Shown: positions 1-9,309 of the stretch, piece after piece
How positions within the stretch are numbered: position 1 is the first letter of the stretch
Layout of the letters: every line of letters begins with the position of its first letter
Origin: Streptomyces panaciradicis
Lineage (GTDB): Bacteria; Actinomycetota; Actinomycetes; Streptomycetales; Streptomycetaceae
Assembly (NCBI RefSeq): GCF_023516615.1
Contig: NZ_JAMGBF010000027.1
Location: forward strand, 51,749-115,748
Direction: 5' to 3'
Length of the DNA: 64,000 bases
Notes under the pieces: generated by a model
What the model was told of the DNA's origin: nothing
What the model saw: only the letters and a program-made list of their open reading frames with translations
Databases searched by the model: none
Position numbers and translations under genes: made by a program

Positions 1-681
1 CAGTTCGACTCCCGGCGGCTGCTCGACTTCGTCGCCGACCGGCCCCTGGAGTTCCCCCCGGGAAGCCGCTACCACTACTCCAACTCCGACAACATCGCCG
101 TCGCCCTCATGGCCGAGGCCGCCACCGGCACCCCGTACGAACAGCTCCTGCGCGAGCTCGTCCACCGTCCCCTGCACCTGCGCGACACCAGCCTGCCCCA
201 GGGCTACCGCATCCCCGAGCCCTATCTGCACGGCTACGACGTCACCCCGCCCGCGCCCCCGCAGGACGTCAGCGAACTCCTCGGCGCCTCCGGCTCCTGG
301 GCGTCCGGAGGGATCATCTCCACCCCCGCCGACCTGACCCGCTTCATCCGCGGCTACGCGGGCGGACGCCTGTACGGCCCGGACGTCGTACGGCAGCAAC
401 GGCACTGGATCGACGGCGCCTCCGAGCCCGCCGGTCCCGGGAGCAACTCCGCCGGACTCGCCCTGTTCCGCTACAGCACCCGGTGCGGCGTCGTCCTCGG
501 GCACACCGGCAACTTCCCCGGCTACACCCAGCTCATCGCCGCCACCCCGGACGGCCGCCGCTCCCTGACCTTCTCGGTCACCACCCAGATCAACGAGGCC
601 CTGAAGCCAGACCTGTTGAAGCGGCTGCGCGCCGTTCAGGAGAACTTCGTCTGCGCGCTGCTCGGCCGGTCCGGGCACTGA
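1..681 (+). CDS. Serine hydrolase, beta-lactamase/D-Ala-D-Ala carboxypeptidase family (5' truncated)
   Basis: The reading frame is open from base 1, so the N-terminus, including the SxxK nucleophile motif of this family, lies outside the window. What remains shows the second catalytic motif as YSN (in HYSNSDN, about base 73-93) and an HTG motif in GHTGNFPGY (about base 499-525), which takes the place of the KTG box in class C-type serine hydrolases. The Gly-rich SGSWASGGIISTPADL segment before it is typical of these enzymes. The substrate cannot be told from sequence; peptidase, esterase and penicillin-binding activity all occur in the family. A short gap separates it from phosphoglucomutase, which has its own ribosome binding site. 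Confidence 0.85.
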   Translation, partial: QFDSRRLLDFVADRPLEFPPGSRYHYSNSDNIAVALMAEAATGTPYEQLLRELVHRPLHLRDTSLPQGYRIPEPYLHGYDVTPPAPPQDVSELLGASGSWASGGIISTPADLTRFIRGYAGGRLYGPDVVRQQRHWIDGASEPAGPGSNSAGLALFRYSTRCGVVLGHTGNFPGYTQLIAATPDGRRSLTFSVTTQINEALKPDLLKRLRAVQENFVCALLGRSGH

Positions 682-762
682 CCCGCTCTCGCTGCGTGCC
701 GCCCCGGCGAGGGAAGATGGGGCGGCAAGCAGTTTGGACAACCGATGTGGAGGAGCGGGCAC

Positions 763-2403
763 ATGCAGCACGAGCGAGCGGGCCGCCCGGCCGGCCCCGA
801 GGACCTCGTCGACGTCGCCCGGCTGGTCACCGCGTACTACGCGCTGCACCCGGACCCGGCCGACCCGGGGCAACGGGTCGCGTTCGGCACGTCAGGGCAC
901 CGCGGATCGTCCCTGACGACCGCGTTCAACGAGGACCACATCGCCGCCACCAGCCAGGCGATCTGCGAGTACCGCGCCGGGCAGGGCACCGACGGGCCGC
1001 TCTTCCTCGGCGCCGACACCCACGCCCTGTCCGAGCCGGCCCGGGTCACCGCCCTGGAGGTGTTCGCGGCCAACGGCGTCACCGTGCTCATCGACAGCGC
1101 CGACGGCTACACGCCCACCCCCGCCGTCTCGCACGCCATCCTCACCCACAACCGCGGCCGTACCTCCGGCCTCGCCGACGGCGTGGTGGTCACCCCCTCG
1201 CACAACCCGCCCGCCGACGGCGGCTTCAAGTACAACCCGCCCAGCGGCGGACCGGCCGGCTCGGACGCCACGTCCTGGATCCAGGACCGCGCCAACGAGA
1301 TCATCGCCGGCGGTCTGAAGGACGTGAACCGCATCCCGTACACCCGGGCGCTGGCGGCCGAGACCACCCGCCGCCACGACTACCTCGGCGCCTACGTCGC
1401 CGACCTGCCGAACGTCCTCGACCTGGACGCCGTCCGCTCCGCCGGCATCCGCATCGGCGCCGACCCGCTCGGCGGGGCGTCCGTCGCCTACTGGGGCCGC
1501 ATCGCCGAGCAGCACCGCCTCGACCTGACCGTGGTCAACCCGCTCGCCGACCCCACCTGGCGGTTCATGACCCTGGACTGGGACGGCAAGATCCGCATGG
1601 ACTGCTCCTCGCCCTACGCGATGGCCTCGCTCATCGAGCAGCGCGACCGCTTCCAGATCGCGACCGGCAACGACGCCGACGCCGACCGGCACGGCATCGT
1701 CACTCCCGACGCCGGGCTGATGAACCCCAACCACTACCTCGCCGTCGCGATCTCCTATCTCTACAGCCACCGGGAGCAGTGGCCCGCGCAGGCGGGGATC
1801 GGCAAGACCCTGGTGTCGTCGGGCATGATCGACCGGGTCGCCGCCGACCTGGGGCGACGGCTGGTCGAGGTGCCCGTCGGGTTCAAGTGGTTCGTGGACG
1901 GGCTGGTCGACGGCTCCATCGGCTTCGGCGGGGAGGAGTCGGCGGGCGCGTCCTTCCTGCGCCGGGACGGCTCGGTGTGGACCACCGACAAGGACGGCAT
2001 CATCCTGGCGCTGCTCGCCTCCGAGATCACCGCGGTCACCGGGAAGACGCCTTCGCAGCACTACGCCGCCATGACGGACCGCTTCGGCGAACCCGCCTAC
2101 GCGCGCATCGACGCCCCGGCGACACGGGAGGAGAAGGCGCTGCTGGGCAAGCTCTCCCCGGCGCAGGTCACCGCCGACACCCTCGCCGGGGAGGCGGTCA
2201 CCGGGGTGCTCACCGAGGCGCCCGGCAACGGCGCGTCCATCGGCGGCATCAAGGTGACCACCGAGAACGCGTGGTTCGCGGCCCGGCCCTCCGGCACGGA
2301 GGACGTCTACAAGATCTACGCCGAGTCCTTCCGCGGTCCAGAGCACCTCGCACAGGTGCAGGACGAGGCGAAGGACGTGGTCATGGCGGCCCTGGGCGGC
2401 TGA
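763..2403 (+). CDS. pgm: Phosphoglucomutase, alpha-D-glucose phosphate-specific
   Basis: Interconverts glucose 1-phosphate and glucose 6-phosphate in the cytoplasm, linking glycolysis to glycogen, trehalose and wall precursor synthesis. All four signature loops of the family are visible: substrate entry GTSGHRG near residue 42, the phosphoserine loop TPSHNP near 146, the Mg2+ loop DADADRHG near 304, the sugar-binding GEESAG near 389 and the phosphate-binding RPSGTED near 507. At 546 aa it has the normal length. An upstream in-frame ATG exists at 745, but GGAGGAG at 749-755 lies seven bases before the ATG at 763, so 763 is chosen. No sign of an operon partner. Confidence 0.95.
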   Translation: MQHERAGRPAGPEDLVDVARLVTAYYALHPDPADPGQRVAFGTSGHRGSSLTTAFNEDHIAATSQAICEYRAGQGTDGPLFLGADTHALSEPARVTALEVFAANGVTVLIDSADGYTPTPAVSHAILTHNRGRTSGLADGVVVTPSHNPPADGGFKYNPPSGGPAGSDATSWIQDRANEIIAGGLKDVNRIPYTRALAAETTRRHDYLGAYVADLPNVLDLDAVRSAGIRIGADPLGGASVAYWGRIAEQHRLDLTVVNPLADPTWRFMTLDWDGKIRMDCSSPYAMASLIEQRDRFQIATGNDADADRHGIVTPDAGLMNPNHYLAVAISYLYSHREQWPAQAGIGKTLVSSGMIDRVAADLGRRLVEVPVGFKWFVDGLVDGSIGFGGEESAGASFLRRDGSVWTTDKDGIILALLASEITAVTGKTPSQHYAAMTDRFGEPAYARIDAPATREEKALLGKLSPAQVTADTLAGEAVTGVLTEAPGNGASIGGIKVTTENAWFAARPSGTEDVYKIYAESFRGPEHLAQVQDEAKDVVMAALGG

Positions 2404-2540
2404 CGCGACGGGTGTGCACCGGGGGTGGACCGACGGAAGGCCGTCGGTCCGCCCCTTAATGTCGCTATCATCCTCTTAGATGTGAATTCGGGGGTTTCGC
2501 CCTGAAGGGGCCACGGCCCACGGCCCCGCCGGAGTGATCG

Positions 2541-3371
2541 ATGCCCACCACGCGCGACACGGAGGACGGCGACGAGCTGCTCGCCCGACTCGGTTCGCTC
2601 ACCGCCCAGGCGCGCGAGCTCGCCGAGGTCCAGCGTTCCCGCGTCGAGCTGGCCATCGCCCTCCAGCGCGGGATGCTGCCCCGGGACCTGCCCCTCGCCC
2701 GCGGCTTCCACCTGGCCGTCCGCTACGCCCCCGCCTACCACGGGCTCAACGTGGGCGGCGACTGGTACGACGTCTTCACCCTGCCCGACGGGCAGATCGG
2801 CCTGTCCATCGGTGACGTCCAGGGCCACAACATCGAGGCCGCCGCCTTCATGGGCCAGGTCCGGGTCGGGCTGCGCGCGCTGGCCTCCGTGACCAGCGAG
2901 CCCGGAGAACTGCTGTCCCGGACCAACGACCTGCTGCTGTCCCTCGGCACCGACCTCTTCGCCACCTGCACCTTCATGCGGCTCGACCCGTCCACCGGCG
3001 TCCTGGAGAGCGCGCGGGCCGGGCACATCCCGCACATCTGGGCCACCGCGGACGGCCGCTCCGGCGTCGCCGACGACGAGGGCGGCCCGCCGCTGGGCGT
3101 CGTGGCGGGCGTCGACTTCCCGGTCACCCTCTCGCGCCTGACCACCGGCGGTGTGTTCGTCCTGCTCACCGACGGCGTGGTCGAAGGGCCCTCGCTGAGC
3201 GTCGACGAGGGCCTCGACCAGGTGGTCCGCCTCGCCGGCCTCGCCGCGGTCGCCGGCATGGAGGCGGGCGCACTCGCCGCCGCGGTGATGAAGGTCGCCG
3301 AGCGGGTGGGCCACGAGGACGACGCGGCGGTCCTCGTGGTGGGCCACGACGGGGTCGCGACGCGGCCGTAG
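2541..3371 (+). CDS. PP2C-type (SpoIIE) serine phosphatase
   Basis: A 276-aa soluble protein whose body is the SpoIIE/PP2C phosphatase domain: the Mn-binding GGDWYDV motif near residue 73, GDVQGHN near 92, and a C-terminal DDAAVLVV. A short helical stretch (ELLARLGSLTAQARELAEVQRSR) precedes the domain and looks like the linker helix that often joins a sensor to SpoIIE, but no PAS or GAF domain is attached. Streptomyces use many such phosphatases on anti-anti-sigma factors (established for RsbU/SpoIIE). Partner proteins are not adjacent; the MASE1 membrane protein follows 60 bases downstream and might supply input, which is inference only. Confidence 0.9.
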   Translation: MPTTRDTEDGDELLARLGSLTAQARELAEVQRSRVELAIALQRGMLPRDLPLARGFHLAVRYAPAYHGLNVGGDWYDVFTLPDGQIGLSIGDVQGHNIEAAAFMGQVRVGLRALASVTSEPGELLSRTNDLLLSLGTDLFATCTFMRLDPSTGVLESARAGHIPHIWATADGRSGVADDEGGPPLGVVAGVDFPVTLSRLTTGGVFVLLTDGVVEGPSLSVDEGLDQVVRLAGLAAVAGMEAGALAAAVMKVAERVGHEDDAAVLVVGHDGVATRP

Positions 3372-3431
3372 GCGCCCGCAAGCGGGCGGGAGACGCCGCT
3401 CGCCTCGCCAAGACGGCCCGGCCGGTGTGTG

Positions 3432-4460
3432 ATGGCAGATGTGGTGGGTACCGATGATCTGCGCCGAGGGGGCGGCTACGCCCTCCAGGTGACGGCCGTC
3501 GCCGCCTGCTACTTCGCGGCCGGACGGCTGGGGCTGATGCGGCAGCTGGTCGTGGACGGCGCCGTCGTCACTCCCGTGTGGCCGCCCACCGGCCTCGCGG
3601 TGGCCTGCCTGCTGCTGTTCGGGATGCGCTCCTGGCCCGGTATCGCCCTGGGCGCCCTGCTGGTCGTCATGTCGATCAGCTCGATCCAGCCCGCCGTCAT
3701 CGGCACCCTGGTGGGCAACACCGCCGCCCCCGTGTGCGCCTACTACCTGCTGCGCAGGGTCGGCTTCCGCACCGACCTCGCCCGGCTGCGGGACGGCTTC
3801 GCCCTGGTGTTCCTCGGGGCGCTGACCGCCATGCTGGTCAGCGCGACGGCCGGTGCCGGTCTGCTGGTCCTCACCGGCAAGCTCGCCACCGACGGCTTCT
3901 GGCTCGTCTGGTCGACCTGGTACGTCGGCGACGCCATGGGCGTCCTGATCGTCACCCCCGTCCTGCTGGTGCTGTGGCGGGTGCACCGGCTCCCGCGCAC
4001 ACCGCGCTGGAAGGAGGCCGTGGGTCTGGCCCTCGTCGCCGGGTGCGTCATCCCCTTCGCCACCCGGAGCGACGTCAGTCTGCTGTTCCTCGTCTATCCG
4101 CTGGTGATCTGGGCCGCGCTGCGCTTCCAGCTCGCCGGCAGCATGCTGTGCGCCGCCCTGGCCTCCGTCATGGCCACGGTCGCGGCCACGGACCAGATCG
4201 GCCCCTTCGACCGGATGTCCCGCATCGAGGTGATGGTCAAGCTCCAGGCCTTCAACGGCGCGATGGCCCTGACCGCCCTCCTGCTGTCGGCGGTGATCAC
4301 CGAACAGCTCCACACCAGGCGCTCGGTGGAACAGGCATGCAGGGAACTGGTCGAGGTCCTGGAGCACCTCACCGCCGGTGAGTCCGTCCAGGGCCGGTCG
4401 CCGCTGGACACCGGCGACCGCGGCTCACGCGGGGAGAGGGATCAGTCCCACAGCGGATAG
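3432..4460 (+). CDS. MASE1-domain integral membrane protein
   Basis: About 340 aa, mostly hydrophobic with roughly eight membrane segments and the MASE1-like motifs VTPVWPPTGLAVA near residue 40 and the WSTWYVGDAMGVLIVTP segment near 160. MASE1 is a sensory membrane domain usually fused to a histidine kinase or GGDEF domain; here it ends in a short charged tail (about 45 residues) with no output domain, so it is a stand-alone sensor or transporter. A GTG at 3429 directly precedes the ATG at 3432; neither has a good ribosome binding site. The stop overlaps the end of the convergent next gene by 19 bases. Confidence 0.8.
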   Translation: MADVVGTDDLRRGGGYALQVTAVAACYFAAGRLGLMRQLVVDGAVVTPVWPPTGLAVACLLLFGMRSWPGIALGALLVVMSISSIQPAVIGTLVGNTAAPVCAYYLLRRVGFRTDLARLRDGFALVFLGALTAMLVSATAGAGLLVLTGKLATDGFWLVWSTWYVGDAMGVLIVTPVLLVLWRVHRLPRTPRWKEAVGLALVAGCVIPFATRSDVSLLFLVYPLVIWAALRFQLAGSMLCAALASVMATVAATDQIGPFDRMSRIEVMVKLQAFNGAMALTALLLSAVITEQLHTRRSVEQACRELVEVLEHLTAGESVQGRSPLDTGDRGSRGERDQSHSG

Positions 4461-4903
4461 ACCACGGTCTGCGGGAAGGAGCGCGGCCGGTCGGCGTTGT
4501 ACACGAGGGTCATGCGCGTGTAGTGCCGCAGCCGCGGGTGCTTCTTCCAGGGCCGCGCGTGGTCCAGCCGTACCACCACGGGATAGGCGTGGAACCGGCC
4601 GGCCGCGCAGTACGGCTTGCAGTCGTTGACCCAGTTCACGCCCTGCGCCCTCGCCCCGTCCCGGCCCCATGTCGTCCAATGCAGCGACGCCAGGCGGCTG
4701 TTGCCGTCCCCGCAGGCGAGCATGAAGTTCGCCGGGCGGACCCGTGCGTGCCAGAAGCAGTCGACGAGCACCGGAGCCGGCCGTGCGGCCCGTGTGGCGG
4801 GCTCCGACGCGGGCCGTGCCGCGGAGGGAGGTGCCGCTGCCGCCGCCGTGAGCGACGCGGCGAAAAAGAGTGCGACCGCCGTGCTGATTACCTGTCCGCG
4901 CAT
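4442..4903 (-). CDS. Secreted hypothetical protein with four cysteines
   Basis: A 153-aa protein with a clear signal peptide: basic start MRGQ, hydrophobic core of alanines and phenylalanines, and a likely AxA cleavage near residue 24. The mature part has four cysteines (in DCFWHAR, LACGDGN, NDCKPYC), consistent with two disulfides, and the motif LACGDGNSRL followed by LHWTTWG, a pattern seen in small exported actinobacterial proteins of unknown function. No catalytic motif is recognised. It is transcribed alone, convergent with the MASE1 gene. Confidence 0.75.
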   Translation of the reverse strand: MRGQVISTAVALFFAASLTAAAAAPPSAARPASEPATRAARPAPVLVDCFWHARVRPANFMLACGDGNSRLASLHWTTWGRDGARAQGVNWVNDCKPYCAAGRFHAYPVVVRLDHARPWKKHPRLRHYTRMTLVYNADRPRSFPQTVVYPLWD

Positions 4904-5018
4904 GACCGCTCCCGAGCGCGAGCCACCATCGTCCGTCCCGAGTTCGACGCTACGGCCGGGCGCGCGGATCCACCACTCGGGCGGCGCAACACGCCGGTCG
5001 CGGTTTCTCCGCCCGGCG

Positions 5019-5384
5019 TCACAGGCGGCCGCTCGTGGACACCGGCGGGGGAGTGGTGTCGGCCTGCCGCAGCTCGGCGAGGAGCTCGTTCTGCCCGGCG
5101 AGCAGCTCGGTCAGGATCCGGCGGGCCGCGCGCAGCAGTTCGGCGACGTCACCGCCGGCGAGGGCGTAGGTGACGGTGGAGCCCTCCCGGATGGACACCA
5201 CGATCCCTGAGCGGCGCAGCACGGCCAGCTGCTGCGAGAGGCTGGACGGCTCGATCTCGATGTCCGCCAGCAGGTCCCGTACCGGGACCGGACCGTGTTG
5301 GAGCAGCTCCAGGACCCGGATGCGCACGGGATGCCCGAGCATGCGGAAGAAATCCGCCTTGGCCTGGTAGAGGGGGACCTGCAT
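5019..5384 (-). CDS. ArsR-family winged-helix regulator
   Basis: The 121-aa product has the ArsR fold: FFRMLGHPVRIRVLELL (helix 1-2), VRDLLADIEIEPSSLSQQLAVLRRSGIV (recognition helix) and the beta-wing IREGSTVTYAL. It has no cysteine, so it cannot be a Cys-ligand metal sensor of the ArsR/CadC kind. The frame is open to 5555 upstream, but the ATG at 5382-5384 follows GGGAGAG and starts exactly at the family's conserved N-terminus (MQVPLYQAKADFF). The regulated gene is not obvious; neighbours are unrelated. Confidence 0.85.
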   Translation of the reverse strand: MQVPLYQAKADFFRMLGHPVRIRVLELLQHGPVPVRDLLADIEIEPSSLSQQLAVLRRSGIVVSIREGSTVTYALAGGDVAELLRAARRILTELLAGQNELLAELRQADTTPPPVSTSGRL

Positions 5385-5577
5385 CAGTGCTCTCTCCCTG
5401 CCGGGTCGGGTGCGGTTGCCATGGGGCGGCGGCCCCGAGGTCACCGCCGCGGCTGCCCTTCGGAACCGATCCTGGCCGCCCGGGGCCGTGCGCAGGCACG
5501 AATTGGGATCATGCTGATGTGGTGAGTTGAAGAAGTCTTCACATCGTGGGCGCACGACACCCGGACGGCGGAGGGAT

Positions 5578-5952
5578 CTAGACCTCGAGTTGTTCCTCGA
5601 CGCGCTTGAGCTGGTGGCGGGCCATCGCCAGGTTGGAGCGCTCCTTGTCGAGTACGAGGTACAGGAACAGGCCGTTGCCGTTGCGGCCCGCGACCAGACG
5701 GATCAGGTGGTACTGCCGGTCGAGCGTGATCAGGATGTCCTCGATCCCGCTCTTGAGCCCCAGCTGCTCCATCGTGCGCACCTTGGCCCGGATCACATCC
5801 GTGTTGCCGGCCGCCGCGACCGTCAGGTCGAGGTCCTTGCTGCCTCCCAGTGTGCCCAGGGCCATTCCGCTGGTGTAGTCGACGACCGCGGCCCCCACCG
5901 ATCCCTCGACACCGGCCATCATTTCCTTCAGTGACACTTCCACGCCCGCCAT
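5578..5952 (-). CDS. Roadblock/LC7-domain protein
   Basis: A 124-aa single-domain protein matching bacterial roadblock/LC7 (MglB-like) proteins: [27 protein letters not shown] at the start and the later [27 protein letters not shown] strand-helix unit. In Streptomyces such proteins occur in conservons beside a histidine kinase-like ATPase, DUF742 protein and small GTPase; none of those is adjacent here, so this is a solitary copy. The start at 5952 is chosen because the domain begins there; the frame stays open to 6201 without a credible start. Role probably as a GTPase co-regulator, unproven. Confidence 0.8.
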   Translation of the reverse strand: MAGVEVSLKEMMAGVEGSVGAAVVDYTSGMALGTLGGSKDLDLTVAAAGNTDVIRAKVRTMEQLGLKSGIEDILITLDRQYHLIRLVAGRNGNGLFLYLVLDKERSNLAMARHQLKRVEEQLEV

Positions 5953-6259
5953 GGCGCCCACCCCTTCGAATGTGTTGTCGGCTGCGACGGACCGACGGCC
6001 CGCCCGGTCCTCGGAAGGTAGGCGCGGAGCCGGGGCGCGGGACGCGAGTCTCCGGGACTGACGGATGATGGACGGGAATCGACGTCGTAAGACCGTTCGG
6101 ACAGCGGTAACTGGCGTACGAGAGAGACAACTTGTCGTCCGGCGCCCGGCCCGGAGCTTTTCGGCCGCCCTGGCCGGCCGATGCCGAGACCGTGGGTTCA
6201 ATCACCTCAAAAAGGGCACGCGTCGTGATGCTGTGCCACAACCGCGGAGGTGACGCTTG
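5953..6259. other. Intergenic stretch between divergent genes
   Basis: About 300 bases between the roadblock gene (minus) and the SRPBCC gene (plus). It should hold both promoters. I see no open frame with coding character, no strong palindrome and no repeat. Confidence 0.5.
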
Positions 6260-6673
6260 ATGACCGAGTACGAACGCTCCCGCACGATGCCCGCCCTGCC
6301 GGAGCACGTCTTCGACCAGGCGGCCAACGTCGGCCGGCTGGACGGCTGGCTGCCGGCCGCGCTGCACGTCCGCCCCGACGACCCGCCGGCGGTCACCGTC
6401 CACGAGGACGGCAGCGACCACGACACGCCCGCCCTCCTGCGGCCGCGCCCCGACCAGATGCGCCTGGAGTGGGGCACCCGGGAGGACGGCGGCTACGCCG
6501 GCTGGCTCCAGGTCGCCGGCATGGACACCGGCACCAGCGAGGTGACCGTGCACCTGTCCTTCTTCGAGGACGCCCACGATCCGGGTGAGGCGGCCGCCTG
6601 CGAGGCTCTCGACCACAGTCTGGAGCGGCTGGAGGAGCAGGTGCGGATGCGGGTCGACAACGCCGCCGGGTGA
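6260..6673 (+). CDS. SRPBCC/START-like family protein
   Basis: 137 aa, resembling the polyketide cyclase/SRPBCC (Bet v1-like) fold: an N-terminal strand YERSRTMPALPEHVFDQAANVGRLDGWLP, a middle strand pair, LRLEWGTRE-type and VTVHLSFFED strands, and a long C-terminal helix (EALDHSLERLEEQVRMRV). Proteins of this fold bind small hydrophobic ligands. CGGAGG at 6245-6250 precedes the ATG at 6260 by nine bases; a TTG three bases earlier is the alternative. Converges on the HAD-EEP gene. The ligand is unknown. Confidence 0.7.
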   Translation: MTEYERSRTMPALPEHVFDQAANVGRLDGWLPAALHVRPDDPPAVTVHEDGSDHDTPALLRPRPDQMRLEWGTREDGGYAGWLQVAGMDTGTSEVTVHLSFFEDAHDPGEAAACEALDHSLERLEEQVRMRVDNAAG

Positions 6674-6709
6674 CGGCGGCCGGGCGGCCGGCCCCGGTCA
6701 GTCCGGCGT

Positions 6710-8176
6710 TCAGTCCGGCGGGTTCAGCTCGAACGTCGTGAGCACCGCCGCGTGGTCGGAGGGCCAGTCGTTGCCGGCGACGTCGGGCCAGGCGCGCGGG
6801 ACGCCGGTGACGACCGTGCGCGCGTCGAGGACGCTGAGGCCGCGCCCGTTGTGCAGCACGTAGTCGATCCGGTCCTGCGGCTCCGGGAGCGCGGGGTCGT
6901 CCTCGTGCCGCGGGTGGACCGGCGACCAGGTGCGGCCGGGGTCGCGCACCGGGTCCGGACGGGCCTCCCGGTAGGAGTCGCGCAGCCCGGCCTCCTCGGC
7001 CGCCCGGGTCACCGGCCAGGCGACGTCCGTCCGGTCCAGGTGGGAAGGGCAGTTGAAGTCGCCGGTGAGGACGACGGGTGTCGTCGGGCCGGCCGCCTCG
7101 GCGATCTGCCGCAGGGCCTGCCGCATCTGGGCGAGCCGCACGTCCTCGTGGGCGATCAGCTCGGCCGGCGAGAGCCCGTCGAAGGCGGCCTCGTAGGGCC
7201 CGTACGGCGTGTAGTGCAGGTGGGCCGTCCACACGTCCAGCTCGCGCGTGCCGTCGAGGCGGATGCGGGCTCCGGCCGCGCCGTAGAAGCCGACGGCCGG
7301 GTCGCCGAGGCGGGCCGTGATGGGGTGGCGGCTGATGATGCCGAGGTTCTCGCCGGCCTGGTGGTGGTGCCAGCCCAGCGCCTCGGCGAGTTCCCGGGCC
7401 GCCGTGCCGGCCGTCTCCTGCAGGCCCACCACGTCGGCCTCGGTGTCGAGGATGACCTTGAGCTGCTTGGCACGGTGGTCGTCGACCTTCGCGCCGCCGT
7501 GCCAGAGGTTCCAGCTGAGCACGCGCAGCCGCGGCCGGACCAGGCTGCGCAGCCGCTGCGCGGTCACCTCCTCCAGGCTGGCCACGACGGTCCGCCCGGG
7601 CGCGGCCTCGATGGGGGCGAGCGAGGGCACGGCGAGGACGGCGCAGCCCGCCGCCTCGGCGGAGCTGACGCCGGTGGGGGTGTCCTCGACGGCCACGCAG
7701 CGGGCCGGTTCGACGCCGAGGGCGCGGCAGGCGGCGAGGTAGGGGTCGGGGGCGGGCTTGGTGCTGGCGGTGTCGTCGGCGGTGACCGACACCCGGAACC
7801 GGTCGGCGCCCAGCACGGCCAGCACGCTGTCGGCGACCGACCGCGGTGAGGCGGTGACCAGGGCGGTGGGGACGCCGTCGCGGGCGAGGGCGTCCAGCAG
7901 GGCGAGCGCGCCCGGGCGGGGCACGATGCCGGTGCGGACGCGGTCGGAGAACTCGCGGTGCAGCGGGCCGGCGAGCCCCGGCGTGCCGGTGATCCGGCCC
8001 AGCCAGTCGGCGGTGTGCTCGACGGGCCGGCCGAGCACCTCCGGCTGGTCGGCCTCGGTCAACGGCCGGCCGAGGCCCGTGGCGACCTCCTGCACCGCCT
8101 CCCACCACAGCCGCTCGGTGTCGACGAGCGTGCCGTCCATGTCGAACAGGACGGCCTGGAGCGGGGGTCGGGTCAC
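6710..8176 (-). CDS. HAD phosphatase fused to endonuclease/exonuclease/phosphatase (EEP) domain
   Basis: 488 aa with two hydrolase domains. Residues 1-215 are a HAD-IA phosphatase: nucleophile loop FDMDGTLVDT, motif II TASPRS, motif III Lys in TASTKPAPDPY, and metal-binding VEDTPTG. Residues about 220-485 are an EEP domain: LSWNLWHGG, metal Glu in GLQET, TAHLHYTPYG, LTGDFNCP, and the catalytic NDWPSDHAAV end. Together they could turn a phosphodiester into a monoester and then free phosphate. It is the last gene of the ABC operon, 53 bases behind the ATPase, so the likely substrate is what that transporter imports (inference). The GTG start follows AAAGAAGA; the frame runs on to 8626 without a plausible earlier start. 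Confidence 0.88.
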   Translation of the reverse strand: MTRPPLQAVLFDMDGTLVDTERLWWEAVQEVATGLGRPLTEADQPEVLGRPVEHTADWLGRITGTPGLAGPLHREFSDRVRTGIVPRPGALALLDALARDGVPTALVTASPRSVADSVLAVLGADRFRVSVTADDTASTKPAPDPYLAACRALGVEPARCVAVEDTPTGVSSAEAAGCAVLAVPSLAPIEAAPGRTVVASLEEVTAQRLRSLVRPRLRVLSWNLWHGGAKVDDHRAKQLKVILDTEADVVGLQETAGTAARELAEALGWHHHQAGENLGIISRHPITARLGDPAVGFYGAAGARIRLDGTRELDVWTAHLHYTPYGPYEAAFDGLSPAELIAHEDVRLAQMRQALRQIAEAAGPTTPVVLTGDFNCPSHLDRTDVAWPVTRAAEEAGLRDSYREARPDPVRDPGRTWSPVHPRHEDDPALPEPQDRIDYVLHNGRGLSVLDARTVVTGVPRAWPDVAGNDWPSDHAAVLTTFELNPPD

Positions 8177-8229
8177 GGTCTCTTCTTTCGTGCGTGGGGG
8201 GATGGGCCGGGAGCCGGGCTCGGGTGTGC

Positions 8230-9306
8230 TCAACGTGCGCGTTCGGCGACCAGCACCGGCCGCTCGGGCAGCGACACCCGGACGGCGGCGCCGGCGCCCA
8301 GCGGGGCCGCCTCGTGCGTGGGCAGGTCGGCCTTGACCTCGGTGCCGTCGGCGAGGCGCACGGTCAGCCGGGTGGCGGCGCCGAGGAAGGCGGTGGCGAT
8401 GACCGTCGCCGAGCCGGTGGCGTCGGCTTCGACGCGTACCGCCTCGGGCCGCACCAGGACGTCGACCTCCGACGCCTGCGGCACGGTCCCCTCCACGGGC
8501 AGCCGCATGCCGAGGACCTCGACCGTGTCCTCGGCCAGGTGCCCCGGTATCCGGCTCATGGTGCCCACGAACTCGGCGACGAACGCCGTCGCGGGCCGTT
8601 GGTACAACTCGGCGGGTTCGGCGCACTGTTCGAGCCGGCCCGCGTGCATCACGGCGACCCGGTCGGCGATCGACAGGGCCTCCTCCTGGTCGTGCGTGAC
8701 GAACAGGGTGGTGATGCCCAGTTCCTGCTGCAGCCGGCGGATCTCCTCGCGCAGCGTGAGGCGCACCTTGGCGTCCAGCGCGGACAGCGGCTCGTCCAGC
8801 AGCAGGACCCGGGGCCGCAGGGCGAGCGCGCGGGCGAGCGCGATGCGCTGCTGCTGGCCGCCGGAGAGCTGGTGCGGGAACCGCAGGCCCTTGTCGGCGA
8901 GGCCGACCAGCTCCAGCAACTCGGCCGCGCGGGAACGGCGTTCGGCGGCGCCCACCTTGCGCATGCGCAGCCCGAAGGCGACGTTGTCGAGCGCGTTCAG
9001 ATGCGGGAAGAGACTGTACGACTGGAAGACCATCCCGGCGTCGCGGCGGTGGGCCGGCACGTCGGTGACGTCCTTGCCGTCGACCAGCACCTCACCGGCG
9101 TCGGGGTGTTCGAACCCGGCGAGCATGCGCAGCGCGGTGGTCTTGCCGCACCCGGACGGGCCCAGCAGCGCCAGGAACTCCCCGGGGCGCACGGTCAGGT
9201 CGAGGCCGTCCAGGGCCACGGTGGGCCCGAACTCCCGCCGCAGACCGCGGAATTCGACGGTGGCGGCCTTGTCGACGGCGGCCTTCTCAAGCGTGGTGGC
9301 GGTCAT
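8230..9306 (-). CDS. ABC transporter ATP-binding protein, 2-aminoethylphosphonate/iron/polyamine class
   Basis: 358 aa ATPase subunit of an importer. Walker A GPSGCGKTT near residue 51, Q-loop in GMVFQSYSLFP, signature LSGGQQQR near 147, Walker B LLLDEPLSALD and the H-loop VTHDQEE, followed by a C-terminal TOBE-like domain (about 245-358) as in PotA/FbpC/PhnT. It follows the second permease with a three-base gap, so translation is probably coupled. Energises uptake of the ligand bound by the lipoprotein encoded first in the operon. Confidence 0.93.
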   Translation of the reverse strand: MTATTLEKAAVDKAATVEFRGLRREFGPTVALDGLDLTVRPGEFLALLGPSGCGKTTALRMLAGFEHPDAGEVLVDGKDVTDVPAHRRDAGMVFQSYSLFPHLNALDNVAFGLRMRKVGAAERRSRAAELLELVGLADKGLRFPHQLSGGQQQRIALARALALRPRVLLLDEPLSALDAKVRLTLREEIRRLQQELGITTLFVTHDQEEALSIADRVAVMHAGRLEQCAEPAELYQRPATAFVAEFVGTMSRIPGHLAEDTVEVLGMRLPVEGTVPQASEVDVLVRPEAVRVEADATGSATVIATAFLGAATRLTVRLADGTEVKADLPTHEAAPLGAGAAVRVSLPERPVLVAERAR

Positions 9307-9309
9307 GGT

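Noticed and set aside
745..762. ATG at 745 as start of phosphoglucomutase
   Set aside because: The GGAGGAG ribosome binding site lies downstream of it and fits the ATG at 763.
483..2459. Long plus-strand frame across the end of the serine hydrolase and phosphoglucomutase
   Set aside because: Arg/Pro/Gly-rich shadow of pgm in another frame, with no motif; such frames are common in high-GC DNA.
2316..4367. 683-codon minus-strand frame opposite the SpoIIE and MASE1 genes
   Set aside because: Composition (Gly, Asp, Glu, Gln, His) is that of antisense to real genes whose motifs are intact on the plus strand.
5019..5384. ArsR gene as a persulfide or metal sensor linked to the sulfur island
   Set aside because: It has no cysteine at all and lies 42 kb away from the island.
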